Shown here one piece after another: positions 34,600 to 45,293 of a DNA stretch of 64,000 nucleotides. The notes under the pieces were generated by a model. It was not told the origin of the DNA, ran no database searches, and saw only the letters and a list, made by a program, of their open reading frames with translations. The stretch is from Nageia nagi (Eukaryota > Pinophyta): positions 109,740,001 through 109,804,000 of the forward strand of contig JBITNC010000001.1 in the NCBI GenBank assembly GCA_050084985.1, given 5' to 3'. The number at the start of each line of letters is the position of its first letter. The stretch's first letter is position 1. A program made the translations under genes and the position numbers.

Positions 34600-35640
34600 C
34601 TAGCTAGGTGCAATTGAAGAGTCATCTGGATCATCAACATCCTCATTAGAAGTAGATTCTTTAAAAAATTTATTGAACTTGACATCTCTTGAAATGAACA
34701 CTGTATTACAGGATGGAGAGTAGAGCCTATAATCTCTATGTTGACTATCATAACTCATAAAGATGCATTTTTTATCTCTTTTATCCAACTTTTTCCTTTA
34801 CTCAAAAATAATGTAGGAGAATGCTTCACAACCAAATACCCTAAGGTGAGAAATGTTAGGTTTTATTCTTAACCATGCCTCAAAAGAAGTTTTTCCTTGA
34901 ACAACTTTTATGGGACATCTATTCAAGGTGTAAATAGTAGTGCTCATAGCTTCACCCCATAAGAAAATAAGAAGATTACCCGACATACATTTAGCCATCT
35001 CCATAATTATTCTATTTTTCCTTTTGGCAACATTGTTCTACTAAGGAGTGTAAGGAATCATAAATTACCTCTTGATTTTATACTTAGCACAATATTCATT
35101 AAACTCATTGCTATTATATTCTCCCCTATTATCTAATCTCAACATTTTAATTTTAAGGTTAGTTTGATTTTCAACAAAGGCTTTAAAAATCTCAAAACTC
35201 TCAAAAGTTTGATCCTTGTGCTCACATGGGTACCCAAAGGTCATCCTACTAAATTTATTAATTAAGTTCAATATGTAAGATGATCCTCCAAGTAACTTAG
35301 TCTAAAATAGATCCATCAACTCTAAATGCACAAGTTGAAGAGGTTGACATGCTCTTATTGCTTTATCTTTTGTAAACTTTTGTCTATGCATCTTACCAAG
35401 AATGCACTTCTCACATAGACCAATTGAAGGATAAATTGAAGGCAAACCTTCCATAAGTTTTTAATATTTAATGACTTGAATACTCTTGTGGTTAAGGTAT
35501 CCTAAATATTTGTGCCAAAGATTGCCTCTAGAACACACATTTATAGCAAGACATATCTTTGTTTGAACTTGATCCATAATTTAGAGATCATCTTTCACTG
35601 ATCCTTTAACCAAAATTCCAAGTCCTTTCTTAATGTACCA
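34600..35640 (-). pseudogene. Element F copia integrase
   Basis: Open pieces are 35271-35065, 35004-34798 and 34788-34600. The zinc region reads LWHKYLGYLNHKSIQ, then CEKCILGK (about 35500-35400). The core shows LRLDNRGEYNSNEF (canonical DNGGE region) and, after stops, NNVAKRKNRIIMEMA where NGVAERKNRT is normal, so the catalytic Glu is replaced by Lys. The first catalytic Asp is also altered (LVHLELMDLF). RVFGCEAFSY and KCIFMSYDSQHRDYRLYSP are the typical copia GKG/GYS-like downstream blocks. Catalytically dead. Confidence 0.85.
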
Positions 35641-35659
35641 AAATTGAGAGTTGAACTTA

Positions 35660-35930
35660 AAAAATTACCCTTTTCTAGCAACATGGATCATGGAGAGAAG
35701 GTTCATCCTAAGCTTAGAAACATAGAGCACATTATCAAGAACCTTTCCATGAATCAACATACTTCCAAGGCCTTACACTTCAAGGGAAGAGTTATCACCT
35801 ATCATAACTACATCTTTTCTATACTTGTGAAAGTTCTCAAACTTATCCTTTTCAAAGCATAGGTGATTAGTGCAACCAAATTCAACAATCCAATTAGATG
35901 AAAAAGTGCAAGACATGGGAGTTCAATGTT
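35660..35930 (-). pseudogene. Element F copia protease
   Basis: On minus a short reading gives IVEFGCTNHLCFEKDKF, where copia proteases have W-x-LDSGCTxHM. It is followed by MIGDNSSLEGLGSMLIHGKV, VLDNVLYVSKLRMNLLS and the start of the linker to integrase. The active-site aspartate appears as glutamate and the next Ser as Phe, so activity is lost. Confidence 0.7.
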
Positions 35931-35999
35931 GCAGCAAAACCAACTTCAATATTATTCTTTACTTTGAATTTTTTTACATTTCCATTGCCTTTATTCTTT

Positions 36000-36215
36000 T
36001 TCTCTCTTTTTTTTGTAGAAATTAACTTATTTATGACCTTGGTTTCAACAATAGTTACAATTACCATCAAACTTTTCCTTAGGAATTAGATTTTTTGCTT
36101 TTCCTTTTTCATCTCTTTAGTTGAAGTGGTTGTTATTACCATTATTCCTACTGCTATTGTTGTTGTTCCTATTATTGCCATTGTTCCTATTATTCTTGTT
36201 TCCATTTCCTTTTTT
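36000..36215 (-). pseudogene. Element F gag nucleocapsid: Asn-rich linker and broken CCHC knuckle
   Basis: An Asn/Gly/Arg-rich stretch (36200-36120, a trinucleotide-like repeat in DNA) precedes CNYC, a stop, NQGHK, a stop, then VNFY. This is a CCHC knuckle with the last Cys changed to Phe or Tyr. Confidence 0.65.
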
Positions 36216-36900
36216 CTAAAAACTTTTGGAGAAAGAAGGATAAAATTTCGTATGATGATTGAACTTCTTCTTGAAATAAGTTTTGGTTGCTCCTAGACCA
36301 ACATTATTGCCTTTTGGAGAAGAAATCAACACATTTTTGTTAAGGGTATCCTCATGCTTCAAAATGAGCCTAGAAAGATTCTTAAGGGAGAATACTTCTT
36401 CATCATCAAGCCATATTTCTATAACCATCACAAAGTTTATAAACTTGGAAGAAAAGCTTTGAAGAATGATGAAGACCATGAACTTATCATTGATCCAATT
36501 GTACCCATAAGCAACAAGTTGGGTCCTTAGGTAAATAATTTTGTTCAAGTAGATGGTAACATATTTATTTTCTCTTTGACAAGTTTGAAACAACTTTTGG
36601 AGGATGGTAAACCTTCTTGAAAACTTTGAACCAAGGTAGATTTTCTTAAACTTATCCCAAACTTTCTTTACTAAGGTTGAAGAGGAAATCATCAAGAGTA
36701 CATCATCTGAAACTATATAAAAGATCATGGAGATTGTTAATTCATTGTTTATGTTGTATGCCTCTAGTGCCTTCTCATCTATAGGTGGTAGAAGGTTCTC
36801 ATTCACTATTTACCAAAGCTTTCATACTTGTAATTCAGCTCTCATCTAAAGTTTCCAAATCCCAAAGTTGGAACCATCAAGAATGTGTTTGGATAAAAAG
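36216..36900 (-). pseudogene. Element F copia gag (UBN2-type)
   Basis: The open frame 36806-36216 (196 aa) is a copia gag capsid: DEKALEAYNINNEL, VKKVWDKFKKIYLG, TILQKLFQTCQ, YLRTQLVAYGYN and FVMVIEIWLDDEEVFSL, followed by LSRLILKHEDTLNK. This matches the gag-polypeptide of plant copia elements (DUF4219/UBN2 families). It can be extended upstream to about 36900 with a stop (WFQLWDLETLDESWITSMKA), so the true start precedes the Met at 36806. Gag assembles the cytoplasmic particle. Confidence 0.82.
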
Positions 36901-37722
36901 GAGTCTCCTATTTGCTACACAAGGATGTGAAAAAATAATAAGCATATGGTTCAATAAACAACATTATATGTTAAGTTTTAAACAAGTAAATAATACATGT
37001 TAAATTTTAACACTAAAGATATGCTTGATTTGCAAATATTTTAGAACTTAGATAATAACCCTTGTACCCAAATACATTTCTCATCTCAAGAACTGTAGAT
37101 GTAGAGTGACTTTGTTGAGGCTTATTTTCTTAACTAAAATTAGGCATTCACTCATATGCCTACATAAGAGAAGCCAAGTCCTACCAATGCTCAATGAGTT
37201 CACCTTGGTTAGTATTATACTCTCACAAGGAGAAGTACCTACTATTTTCTAAAGTTATGATGTATATTGGATTGGCCAAATTATTAATCTTGATTAAGTT
37301 TTAAGTTGTCTTTCTTGGTTATTAGGATAATATTTGAATGGATGTGTGGACATGTGGTATCACTACATACATGCCTATCCACCTATTGGAGTTATGTCCA
37401 AACCAATAAAGGACTAAGGGCAATTAAAAAGTATAAACATTTCACCATTTGGATCATTAGACTTAAAGGATCTAGTCCACCTATCCTTATTACATGGCTC
37501 CCTAAACAAGTCATTTTACAAAATGTACATGTAGATGTGTTCATTTTAGAGGGTTTCTCATTTCAATGTTTATGTTTTTATTTGCATAAGTAAATAAATC
37601 AAATTATAAAACATGAAGTAAAAGGGCATAAGGAAAAAAATCATTCATTTGCAACTTGGAACCTTAAGATTCCAATGGGTTTTGTTTACCAACCCTAAAA
37701 GACATTTTTATATCATTCCTTA
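36901..37722 (-). other. Leader of F, right up to the insertion of G
   Basis: No supported gene. The plus-strand open frame 37306-37593 is not conserved-looking. The rest of the leader is at 45294-47290. Confidence 0.5.
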
Positions 37723-38539
37723 TGTTATCATATAAAATTTATTTATGCATTTAAATAAAAACATGTGCTTGCACTAATACACACCTAGAATATTTGATAT
37801 AATGATATTAATGCTTATCTTACATATGATCATAATGTCAATGTTTATTTTGAATATGTTTATGATGTCAATGTTTGTCTTGATTATCATTATATATTAT
37901 GGATTAACCCTATTTATGTAGGTACATGTCAAACTAAGGAGTAGGTCATATTATTATATATATAAATAGGCATCTAATAGTAAGTTCACATCAAGAATAT
38001 ACATGATCCAATATCTAGTCTTGGTGGTGGCAATCCTTTAGGTGTCTCTTGACATTGCCATTCAAGGCTATGGTTTGTGTACTTCCTTACATGAGCTATT
38101 CTAACACCAAATATCTATACTAATATCACATCTCTATTTGAAACATCTATGTGCAAGTAATTGACTTGTTTTGAAAGCAAAAGACACTCTTAAAAATACC
38201 ATCAATGCTTCTTATTCATGCTAAATACATCATTGATGCTCCTTTTGAACACCATATAGATTACCTATGTCCTTGTTTTGTAATATTTTATGTCATAGCT
38301 TATGGAGTAGGATTATTTTACCATCAATGCATCAAATATATCATCATCCTTCAATGTAAAGAATGATTTGTAAGGTAAGTTTATAAATTAAAATTCTTGA
38401 TTGGTATTGTTTCCTTATTTCTAGTGTGGCTATCTACTTAAATCCATTTTTCTATGTAGTTTAAATTACTATCTATAGCTCAAAACAAATATCTTGGGTT
38501 TGTAGTTATTTATTTGCATTCTCAAAATATTTGTAAACA
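37723..38539 (+). repeat. 5' LTR of element G
   Basis: It runs TGTTATCATATAAAATTT...ATATTTGTAAACA and aligns with 44473-45293. A TATA-like TATATAAATAGG is at 37959-37970, conserved at 44709-44720. Confidence 0.92.
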
Positions 38540-38541
38540 TT

Positions 38542-38559
38542 TGGTGAATCTAATGTGAA
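38542..38559 (+). other. Primer-binding site of G
   Basis: TGGTGAATCTAATGTGAA begins two bases after the LTR. It aligns with the site of E (TGGTGACTCCACTTGGATGA), differing mainly by C-to-T/A and G-to-A/T changes. Confidence 0.6.
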
Positions 38560-38617
38560 ACTTAAATTCTAAAAAATATGAACAATTCATTAGATCTATT
38601 CTCATTAAAATCAAAAC

Positions 38618-40299
38618 TTGAGCCAACTAAAAGAAAAAAAATCATGGAAAGGTGTGACATCAATAAGAAAAAGTGCTAGGTTAAATAAATATAGTGTCCC
38701 TTTGGTTATTGAAATTGATTTTTTGGATGATGAATCTTATCATGGAGATTCTAAAAATAATGATTACCCTAGCAAAATAGGTACAAAAATAATAGATAAT
38801 GAATATTATAATGGTGATTCAAAAGATAATGAGAACCCTAAAAAAGAAATAGTTCAACCTTTTGAAAATAAATTGCAATTAGCCCTCTATTGATCTAAAA
38901 AACCTAATAATATAAACTTCATAGAAGATAAACTAAGGTTGGTGTAAGAATTCATAAAATGCCTCAAGATATTCTATAGTTTTACTAGAGATCCTACCAT
39001 AGCTCATTCATTACATATCATCTATGAATTTTTGATCGTAAATAGTCTTAGGTCACCTTCTAAGATACTACTTGGTAAGCTAGCCCTTTTGTTGTACACC
39101 TTAATAGATCAAAATAGGACTATATGCAACCCAATTTTTCTATGGAAATCCATGTGAATTTTTGTATGCTTTATCTTGACCAAAATACTTTCATCCCTAA
39201 GTTAAACCTTCATCATCCCTAACACTTGTAAAAAATTTCAAAAGTCATGAACTAATAATACAAGAAGAGGCTAATTATGAACATTTGGATGATGAGATGG
39301 TAGAATTTGATGACGAGTAAGATAGCAAAATAGAGATAGAACTTGAAACTAACCCTATTGAATAAGAACTTATCAATTCTTACCCTTTTTACTTAGATAG
39401 AGAAAAAGAGATGGAAGTGAGAAAAATAATAAGCACACAGTGTTATCAAAAAGCTCAACTAGGTGTAAGATAAGTAATTATAAGAGAGTTAGATAGATAA
39501 TAATCAATAATGGAGAGATAAAAATGGGATATTTACCCCTAAAATACTTGAATATGAGAATGATAAAGAAACTAAAAAACTCAATGTTCTAAAGAATGAG
39601 AAAAATGATAATAATGTAATTGCACAAAATGAAAAAAAGAAATTAGAGAAAAGAATGGCACAATTGAAAGTAATGGCTAAACAACTAAAGTGGCTAATAT
39701 TATTGAGTAAATAAAAATAAGGTGAACAACTAAATTAAAGGCACCCTTTTTATGCAAAACTAAAAGGGAAGACATGGAAAGAGGAAGACATAGATTTTAG
39801 TAAATATGATGGCATTAGTGATCCAAGAAGACACATCATGATCTTTGAGGAAGTAACTTGTAACCATCAACATGATACAAATATGTTAGCAAGATTATTT
39901 CAACTTAGTTTAGGGAAAGAATATTTTTAATGGTTTTATAGTCTTGAAAATCAAAGTATCATCAATTATGAGCAATTTAAACAAGAATTCCTAAATCAAT
40001 ATCAACATAACATAAAAATAAAACCAACCCTTATTGATTTGGCGAGAATGAGAAAAGGTGAGAACCAATCATTTGATGATTTTGTAAAAGCATGGAGGAA
40101 AATAGTAACATTTATAAATCTAAGTGAAAAGGAGTTAAAACATATGTTGATAAAATCCCTTAAAGATGAGATGATACTAGAATTTTTCAACTATCTAGAG
40201 AAACCACTCTCAGAGATGATTATGTTCATAATTCAGAAAGAAGAACACATGATGAAAATAGATTCTTGGAAATTTAAAAGAGAGGAAAAGAAATCATAA
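38618..40299 (+). pseudogene. Element G gag
   Basis: The N-terminus (38618-38893, 91 aa) is charged and Asp/Lys/Asn-rich. After stops the capsid core is readable from about 39750: PFYAKLKGKTWKEEDIDFSK-like entry, LARLFQLSLGKE and a tryptophan-containing block. It then reaches the open frame 40039-40299: GENQSFDDFVKAWRKIVTFI, LSEKELKHMLIKSLKDEMI, and a C-terminal LEKPLSEMIMFIIQKEEHMM. This matches Tat-type retrotransposon gag, related to the gag of B in order and motif. It would provide the particle in which G RNA, and a partner's enzymes, are packaged. Confidence 0.7.
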
Positions 40300-40329
40300 A
40301 CTATGAGAATGATAGCAATAATTACAATA

Positions 40330-40770
40330 GTAAAAGAAACACCTTGTACAACCAAGCAAAAAACTCCTCGAGTATACACCAAGATTATGAAAGACCATGA
40401 TGAGTTGTTATAATCATTGATACAAAGGGGTTTAATTCAACTACCACTTGTGAACCAAAAAGCCATTGAAACTATAGGAGGATTTTATGGATATCATAAA
40501 GTTCATGTACATAAAGCATATGAATGCAAGAAGTTTAAAAATACCATCCAATATTTGGTGGATAAGAAAGTAATATCATTTGAAAAATAAGAAGAGAAAA
40601 AGACTTCTATACATGCAGATAATGAGAAATTAGGGATTTATAAGAACCCCATGCCACAACAAAACATAGGAATATTTCATACACAAGAAAATATTATGAA
40701 AAGGCCCACTACCATAGGGGTACAATAAGAAAAACAATGGAATGAAGCTAGTACAAATGGGGGCATGAGG
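40330..40770 (+). pseudogene. Element G gag C-terminus with lost zinc finger
   Basis: SLIQRGLIQLPLVN, then GFYGYHKVHVHKAYECKKFK and IQYLVDKKVI, parallel the B gag tail (DNGMIKLP, then CAYHRQKGHNTNKC, then LQHKIQDLIDS). The first finger Cys reads as Gly/Tyr and a His differs, so metal binding is doubtful. The frame fades at about 40770, where protease would start, and nothing pol-like follows. Confidence 0.6.
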
Positions 40771-41479
40771 CCCTTTGGTTACATTATTTGGTAGATGTGC
40801 ATGATCTAACTAACACTATTGGAATTAATAGTAGGATAGATGAGCTAATTAATGTCATGATGGAGAAAATAGAGGATCATTTTGGCATCATAATAGGAGC
40901 ATTGGTGCTCTATTATTCTTAGGAATAGACCACCCATGGTCCTCTTCCATAGCTAAATTTTTTCAAACTAAAAATTGATGATTACCCTTTGGTGTGGAGT
41001 TTTAGCTCCTAGGTCATGATATCCTTGTAGGCCTCTTGGTGTAAAGTTTTAGCTTTCATAAACACATCAAAAATAATAAATCAAATGAATAAAGGTAAAC
41101 TTTTATATATATCATACGAAGTTTTATCATTTTACAAAATCTTAGCATGATTGAGTGATCATCATGTGCCTAGAGCTATTACCTCCTAGTAGGACCTCCT
41201 CCTTCTACACTAGAACTAGTAACCCTATTAGAACCACTACCCTTGCACCTAGCCTTATATTTTTTAGCCCTTACTTTTTATTCACCTACTTGCCTCTTAG
41301 ATTTATGTAGCTACTCATAGAGATCCTATATCTATGTATTTGCTCTTTGTAGGTCTTGGTATAGACTAGCATAGTCTCCTCCTCCATATCATAGTTGGCC
41401 TTGTAGCTTTCTGATTTTAGCATCCTTTTATTCTATGAGCTTGTGTAACTAAGCCACATCTAGTTTAGGATCCTTATCA

Positions 41480-42570
41480 ACTATAGATAACATGGAAATC
41501 ACATATAAATATCACTTTTTTTACAAATAAAATAAAATATATATAAGATAAGAATGAATAAATACCATCATCATCATCCTCATCTTCAACCACATCCATA
41601 TCTCTCTTTGTTTCTAGCTCATAGTCATCTTGGTCTAGGTTGATCTTCTCATTATCATCATGACCTACATCAAGTATCTCATCACATGCATCACCCATTT
41701 CATATGAATCCCATCCTACCTAAGTATATCCTATGTCCCACCTAATCTATGCATCCCTTATGTCATCTTTGCCTCCATTATCCTTAGCTTGGTCCACCTC
41801 ATGTATGCCTAGGTGATGAGGATTATGTCCTCATAACCAATCTAGATAGTCCTAAATATGCTTAAGACCATCTATTTCTAGGTCATCCTCAAAATTAGAG
41901 TCCTCACTAAGGGATGTCCACTTAGGATCGTAATTCAGTACTAGCTCATAGTCCTCTTTAAACTTCCTATTATGGTAGTAATGTACTACTATCTTGTAGT
42001 CATCTGGTATCCCCTACTACATCTCAAACTATTGGAGTACTTTCTCTACCTTGTATGGCTCAAGCAATGGCCTACATGCTTGAATGTATGTAGAGTGTCT
42101 CATCGAAGCTAGCTCATTCATATCCTTATCCTATTCTAGGGCATACCTATAGGGATGCTAGTACATCTGAGACTCCCTAAGTGTGTTGAACCATATCCTC
42201 CATCCCTCTAGGTTAACATCAAGAATTATCTCATTGCTCTTGTTTGGATAGATAATAGCATCTAATAGGTAGGCAATAAGGAGCCTCAATTGTAGGTCAT
42301 CCTATGTTAGAGGGTCCTCTAGTACATGTTGCATTAGGGAAATTCCTCTCTTCTTATGATTTACCTCATCCAAGCCTATGAGACATAAAACCCACTCCTT
42401 TGCTCATTCCATACTATAAATAACCATATTCACTAACTTACCTCTGATAGGTAGCCTAGTGATCTAATATATGTCCTCTAATGTCACTGTGATCTCTTTA
42501 ATGGGTAAGTGAAAGGTGTTGGAATTAGGATCCCACCTTTCTATCAAATCCATTAGCATGTCTTAATCAT
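41480..42570 (-). pseudogene. Antisense plant-mobile-domain ORF of element G
   Basis: Reading minus from a Met at 42559: MDLIERWDPNSNTFHLPIKE, ITVTLEDIY, a TAG stop, then ITRLPIRGKLVNMV. This is an unmistakable start of the plant mobile domain (RW, TFHLP, E-x-TVTLEDI, LPIRG). The frame runs on through the middle of the domain (LRLLIAYLLDAIIYPN, GWRIWFNTLRESQM, HSTYIQACRPLLEPYKVEKV) and an acidic tail to the open piece 41698-41477 (DDNEKINLDQDDYELE, then EDEDDDD). At least six interruptions are TAG where Gln fits. The ORF runs against gag, between gag and 3' LTR, mirroring B. The role of such ORFs in retrotransposons is not known. Confidence 0.75.
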
Positions 42571-43619
42571 GGTAATATAATTAGCAAAATCTAAGTAACT
42601 CAAAGAATTAGCCTTAAGTGTGCTTCAACTCTCCTTTGATTGGGGTCATTATTGAGCAATAGTGAAAGTAATACTTTTCTAAAAATCCCTCATGTAGTAG
42701 CTATGATCTTGGAAAAAAGCACCCAAAAGGTAAGTTAGTTTCAATTATAAATGCATTTTTGGGTTTTGCAAATAGACAAAAAAGGACTGCTAATAGTCTA
42801 AGAATAGTAAAAAAGACCACCCATGATCCAAACTAGGGTAGAAGGGACTAACAATGGCCCTCTTCCCATATGATATGATGATGAAATTTTGTGTATAGGG
42901 TCGTACAAAAAAGATAAACATGGCCATGGAGATAGAAAAATAAAAAATAGCACTAAAAATCAAAAACAAAATCATAAGTGTTATAATAGGTGAAACCCTT
43001 TGGATAGAAAGCTATATTTATAAAAAAGCTATAAAAGCATAGAAAAAAGTAGGAATACTCCAAAGAAAAGATAGGTAAAGATGACTTACCTAATGGCCAA
43101 CAAAAGAGTTCTTCACCAAAGCAGCTCTATGTCCCTCTTAGTATGTGATTGATAAAGCCATAATAGGAAGTTGTGGAGAAGAAGTATAAGCAATCATAGA
43201 TTGATGGTAGTAGAGTTAGAAACAAACACCCACTAAATAGTTTCCTAAAACTCCAAAGCACTTTCCACTTTCAAAATGAAAGCAAGTGATAATGAAAGGG
43301 GGTCAAGCCCTTTTTATAAGATTTCAAGAGCATATATTCCTAGAAAATCTTAATTTATATAACTATGGATTACAAGTAGGTAAACAAAGTAGTCAATTAG
43401 AATTAGTAAAAAATATGCTATTGTCCAAGTTTTACAATTTTCAAAAATTCCTTAAGAAAAGGATTGCCCATGGCCTTCTTCTATCAAGCATTAAAGACCA
43501 TTGATAGCATGCTTCTATAAAAATAGACCATCTAGGTTTCTTATTTTGTCAGATTGAACATCCTAATTTGTTGGACATGATGAAGAATTACCTATATGGT
43601 CATATCTTGGATTGTATTT
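42571..43619. other. Noncoding part of G
   Basis: No supported gene. The open frames 42975-42790 (minus) and 43286-43504 (plus) have no motif. The region around 40980-41060 carries two early copies of the TAGCTC phrase found in the downstream array. Confidence 0.5.
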
Positions 43620-44040
43620 TGTTATATGCCTCTTGGCATGGAGTTTTGGCTCACACATAGACATCATAGGTCTTCAGTACAAGATTTTAGGTGTTATCAT
43701 ATATTATTATGCCTCTTAGCATAAAGTTTTAGCTTTTATCATATCATGCCTCTTGGTGTAGAGTTTTAGTTCTCATCATAATATGCCTCTTGGTGTAGAG
43801 TTTCATCTCTCATCATATCATGCCCCTTGGATTAGAGTTTTAGCTCTCATCATATCATGCCTCTTGGTGTGGAGTCTTAGCTCCCATATATACATGTTGT
43901 AGAGTTTGATTCTTATATGGCTACAATATTCCACTTGGTGCAATGTCTTAGCTTCCATTATATTGTAGTTATGCAAAAATTACATCTCATCGTATTATAG
44001 TAGGCCTCTTGGCATGGAGTTGAGCTCCCATTCTACTACA
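43620..44040. repeat. 37-bp tandem array in the 3' region of G
   Basis: The unit is TGCCTCTTGGTGTAGAGTTT followed by TAGCTCTCATCATATCA-like sequence, 37 bases. Five clear consecutive copies lie at about 43710-43900 and more diverged copies on both sides, plus two at about 40980-41060. Confidence 0.8.
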
Positions 44041-44100
44041 ATATGCTATTCACTCATGTTTATCAAAGTTGTCATATATCATATGTTGTCTTGTTGATAA

Positions 44101-44236
44101 GGTCTTGGTATGGTCATATGTGGTCATGTGTTGTCATGTGTAGTCATGTGTTGTCATGTGTGGTCATATGTTACCATGTGTGATCATGTGTGGTCATGTG
44201 TTATCATGTGTGGTCATGTGTGGTCATATGTTGTTA
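44101..44236. repeat. 10-bp tandem array (GTCATGTGTG-type)
   Basis: About twelve head-to-tail copies of a 10-base unit such as GGTCATGTGT, with variants TGTCATGTGT and GGTCATATGT. The plus-strand Cys/His/Val-rich open frame 44110-44382 is an artefact of this array. Confidence 0.9.
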
Positions 44237-44458
44237 GTCTCATGATAAGGGGTAGATTGAAAAACATCATAGCAAGGAGTTTTCTCAACCCATATCTAGC
44301 TTTTATAGGTTTTGCTATATTACAATCTTTGTTGAAATTTAGATTCATTAATATTGGTTTTATTCTTATCAATGCTTGCTAATATTTCATTACTATGACA
44401 TCTTGATTGTACATTGAATGAAAAATCTTTATACACCTAGTGATATCTACTTCTCATC

Positions 44459-44472
44459 CAAAGTGGGGCATA
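44459..44472 (+). other. Polypurine tract of G
   Basis: AAAGTGGGGCATA directly precedes the 3' LTR start TGTTATCATATAA. Confidence 0.7.
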
Positions 44473-45293
44473 TGTTATCATATAAAATTTATTTATGCAC
44501 TTAAATAAATACATTTGCTTGCACTAATACAAACCTAGAATATTTAATGCAATGATATCAATGCTTATCTTGAATATGATCATAACATCAATGTTTATTT
44601 TGAATATGGTTATGATGTCAATGGTTGTCTTGAATATCATTATTTATTATGGGTTAACCCTATTTATGTAAGTACACACTAACCTAAGGAGTAGGTCATA
44701 TTATTATCTATATAAATAGGGATCTAATAGTAAGTCTACATCAAGGAGATACATGATCCCATATCTAGTCTTGGTGGTGGCAATCTTTTAGGTGTCTTTT
44801 GATACTACCATTCAAGGTTGTGGTTTGTGTACTTCCTTACATGAGCTATTTTGACATCGATAATCTATATTGATATCACATCTTTGTTCAAAACATCTAT
44901 GTGCAAGTATTTGAATTGGTTTGAAATTAAAAGACACTCTGATGAAGACCGTCAACACTTCTTATTCATGGTAAATACACCACCAATGCTCCTTTTGAAC
45001 ACCATATAGATTACTTCCAATCCTCTTTTTGAAATATTTCAGGTCATAGCTTCTGGAGTAGGATTTTTTTGCCATCAATGCATCAAATATATCATCATCC
45101 TTTGGTGTTAGGTATGCTTCATAAGGTAAGTATATAAATTACAATTCTTAATTGGTATTATCACCTTAATTCTAGTGTGGCTAACTTTTTCATCCATTTC
45201 TCTGTGTAGTCTAAATTGCCATCTGTAGCTTGAAACAAATATCTTGGGTTTGTAGTTACTTATTTATTTTCATTCTCAAAATATTTGTAAACA
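44473..45293 (+). repeat. 3' LTR of element G
   Basis: 821 bp, paired with 37723-38539, with the same internal landmarks (TTATGGGTTAACCCTATTTA and the TATA-like site). Confidence 0.92.

Larger units (their letters stand above)
37723..45293 (+). mobile_element. Element G: non-autonomous gypsy with gag and an antisense PMD ORF
   Basis: The LTRs are 37723-38539 and 44473-45293, TG...CA. The primer site follows the left one and the polypurine tract precedes the right one, so it is plus-strand. Total length is 7.6 kb. The interior holds gag and a finger-like remnant (38600-40770), an antisense plant-mobile-domain ORF (42570-41480) and tandem arrays before the 3' LTR. No RT, RNase H or integrase is visible on either strand. 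G shares with B the gag type and the antisense PMD position, and with E the primer-site type. Flanks CCTTA and CACTA match 3 of 5 only. Confidence 0.85.

Noticed and set aside
43620-44040. CRISPR-like array of 37-bp repeats
   Set aside because: The units are head to tail without spacers and diverge gradually; this is a plant retroelement tandem array.
44110-44382. Plus-strand ORF rich in Cys, His, Val and Trp, resembling a metal-binding peptide
   Set aside because: It is the direct translation of the 10-bp tandem array; the period explains the amino-acid pattern.
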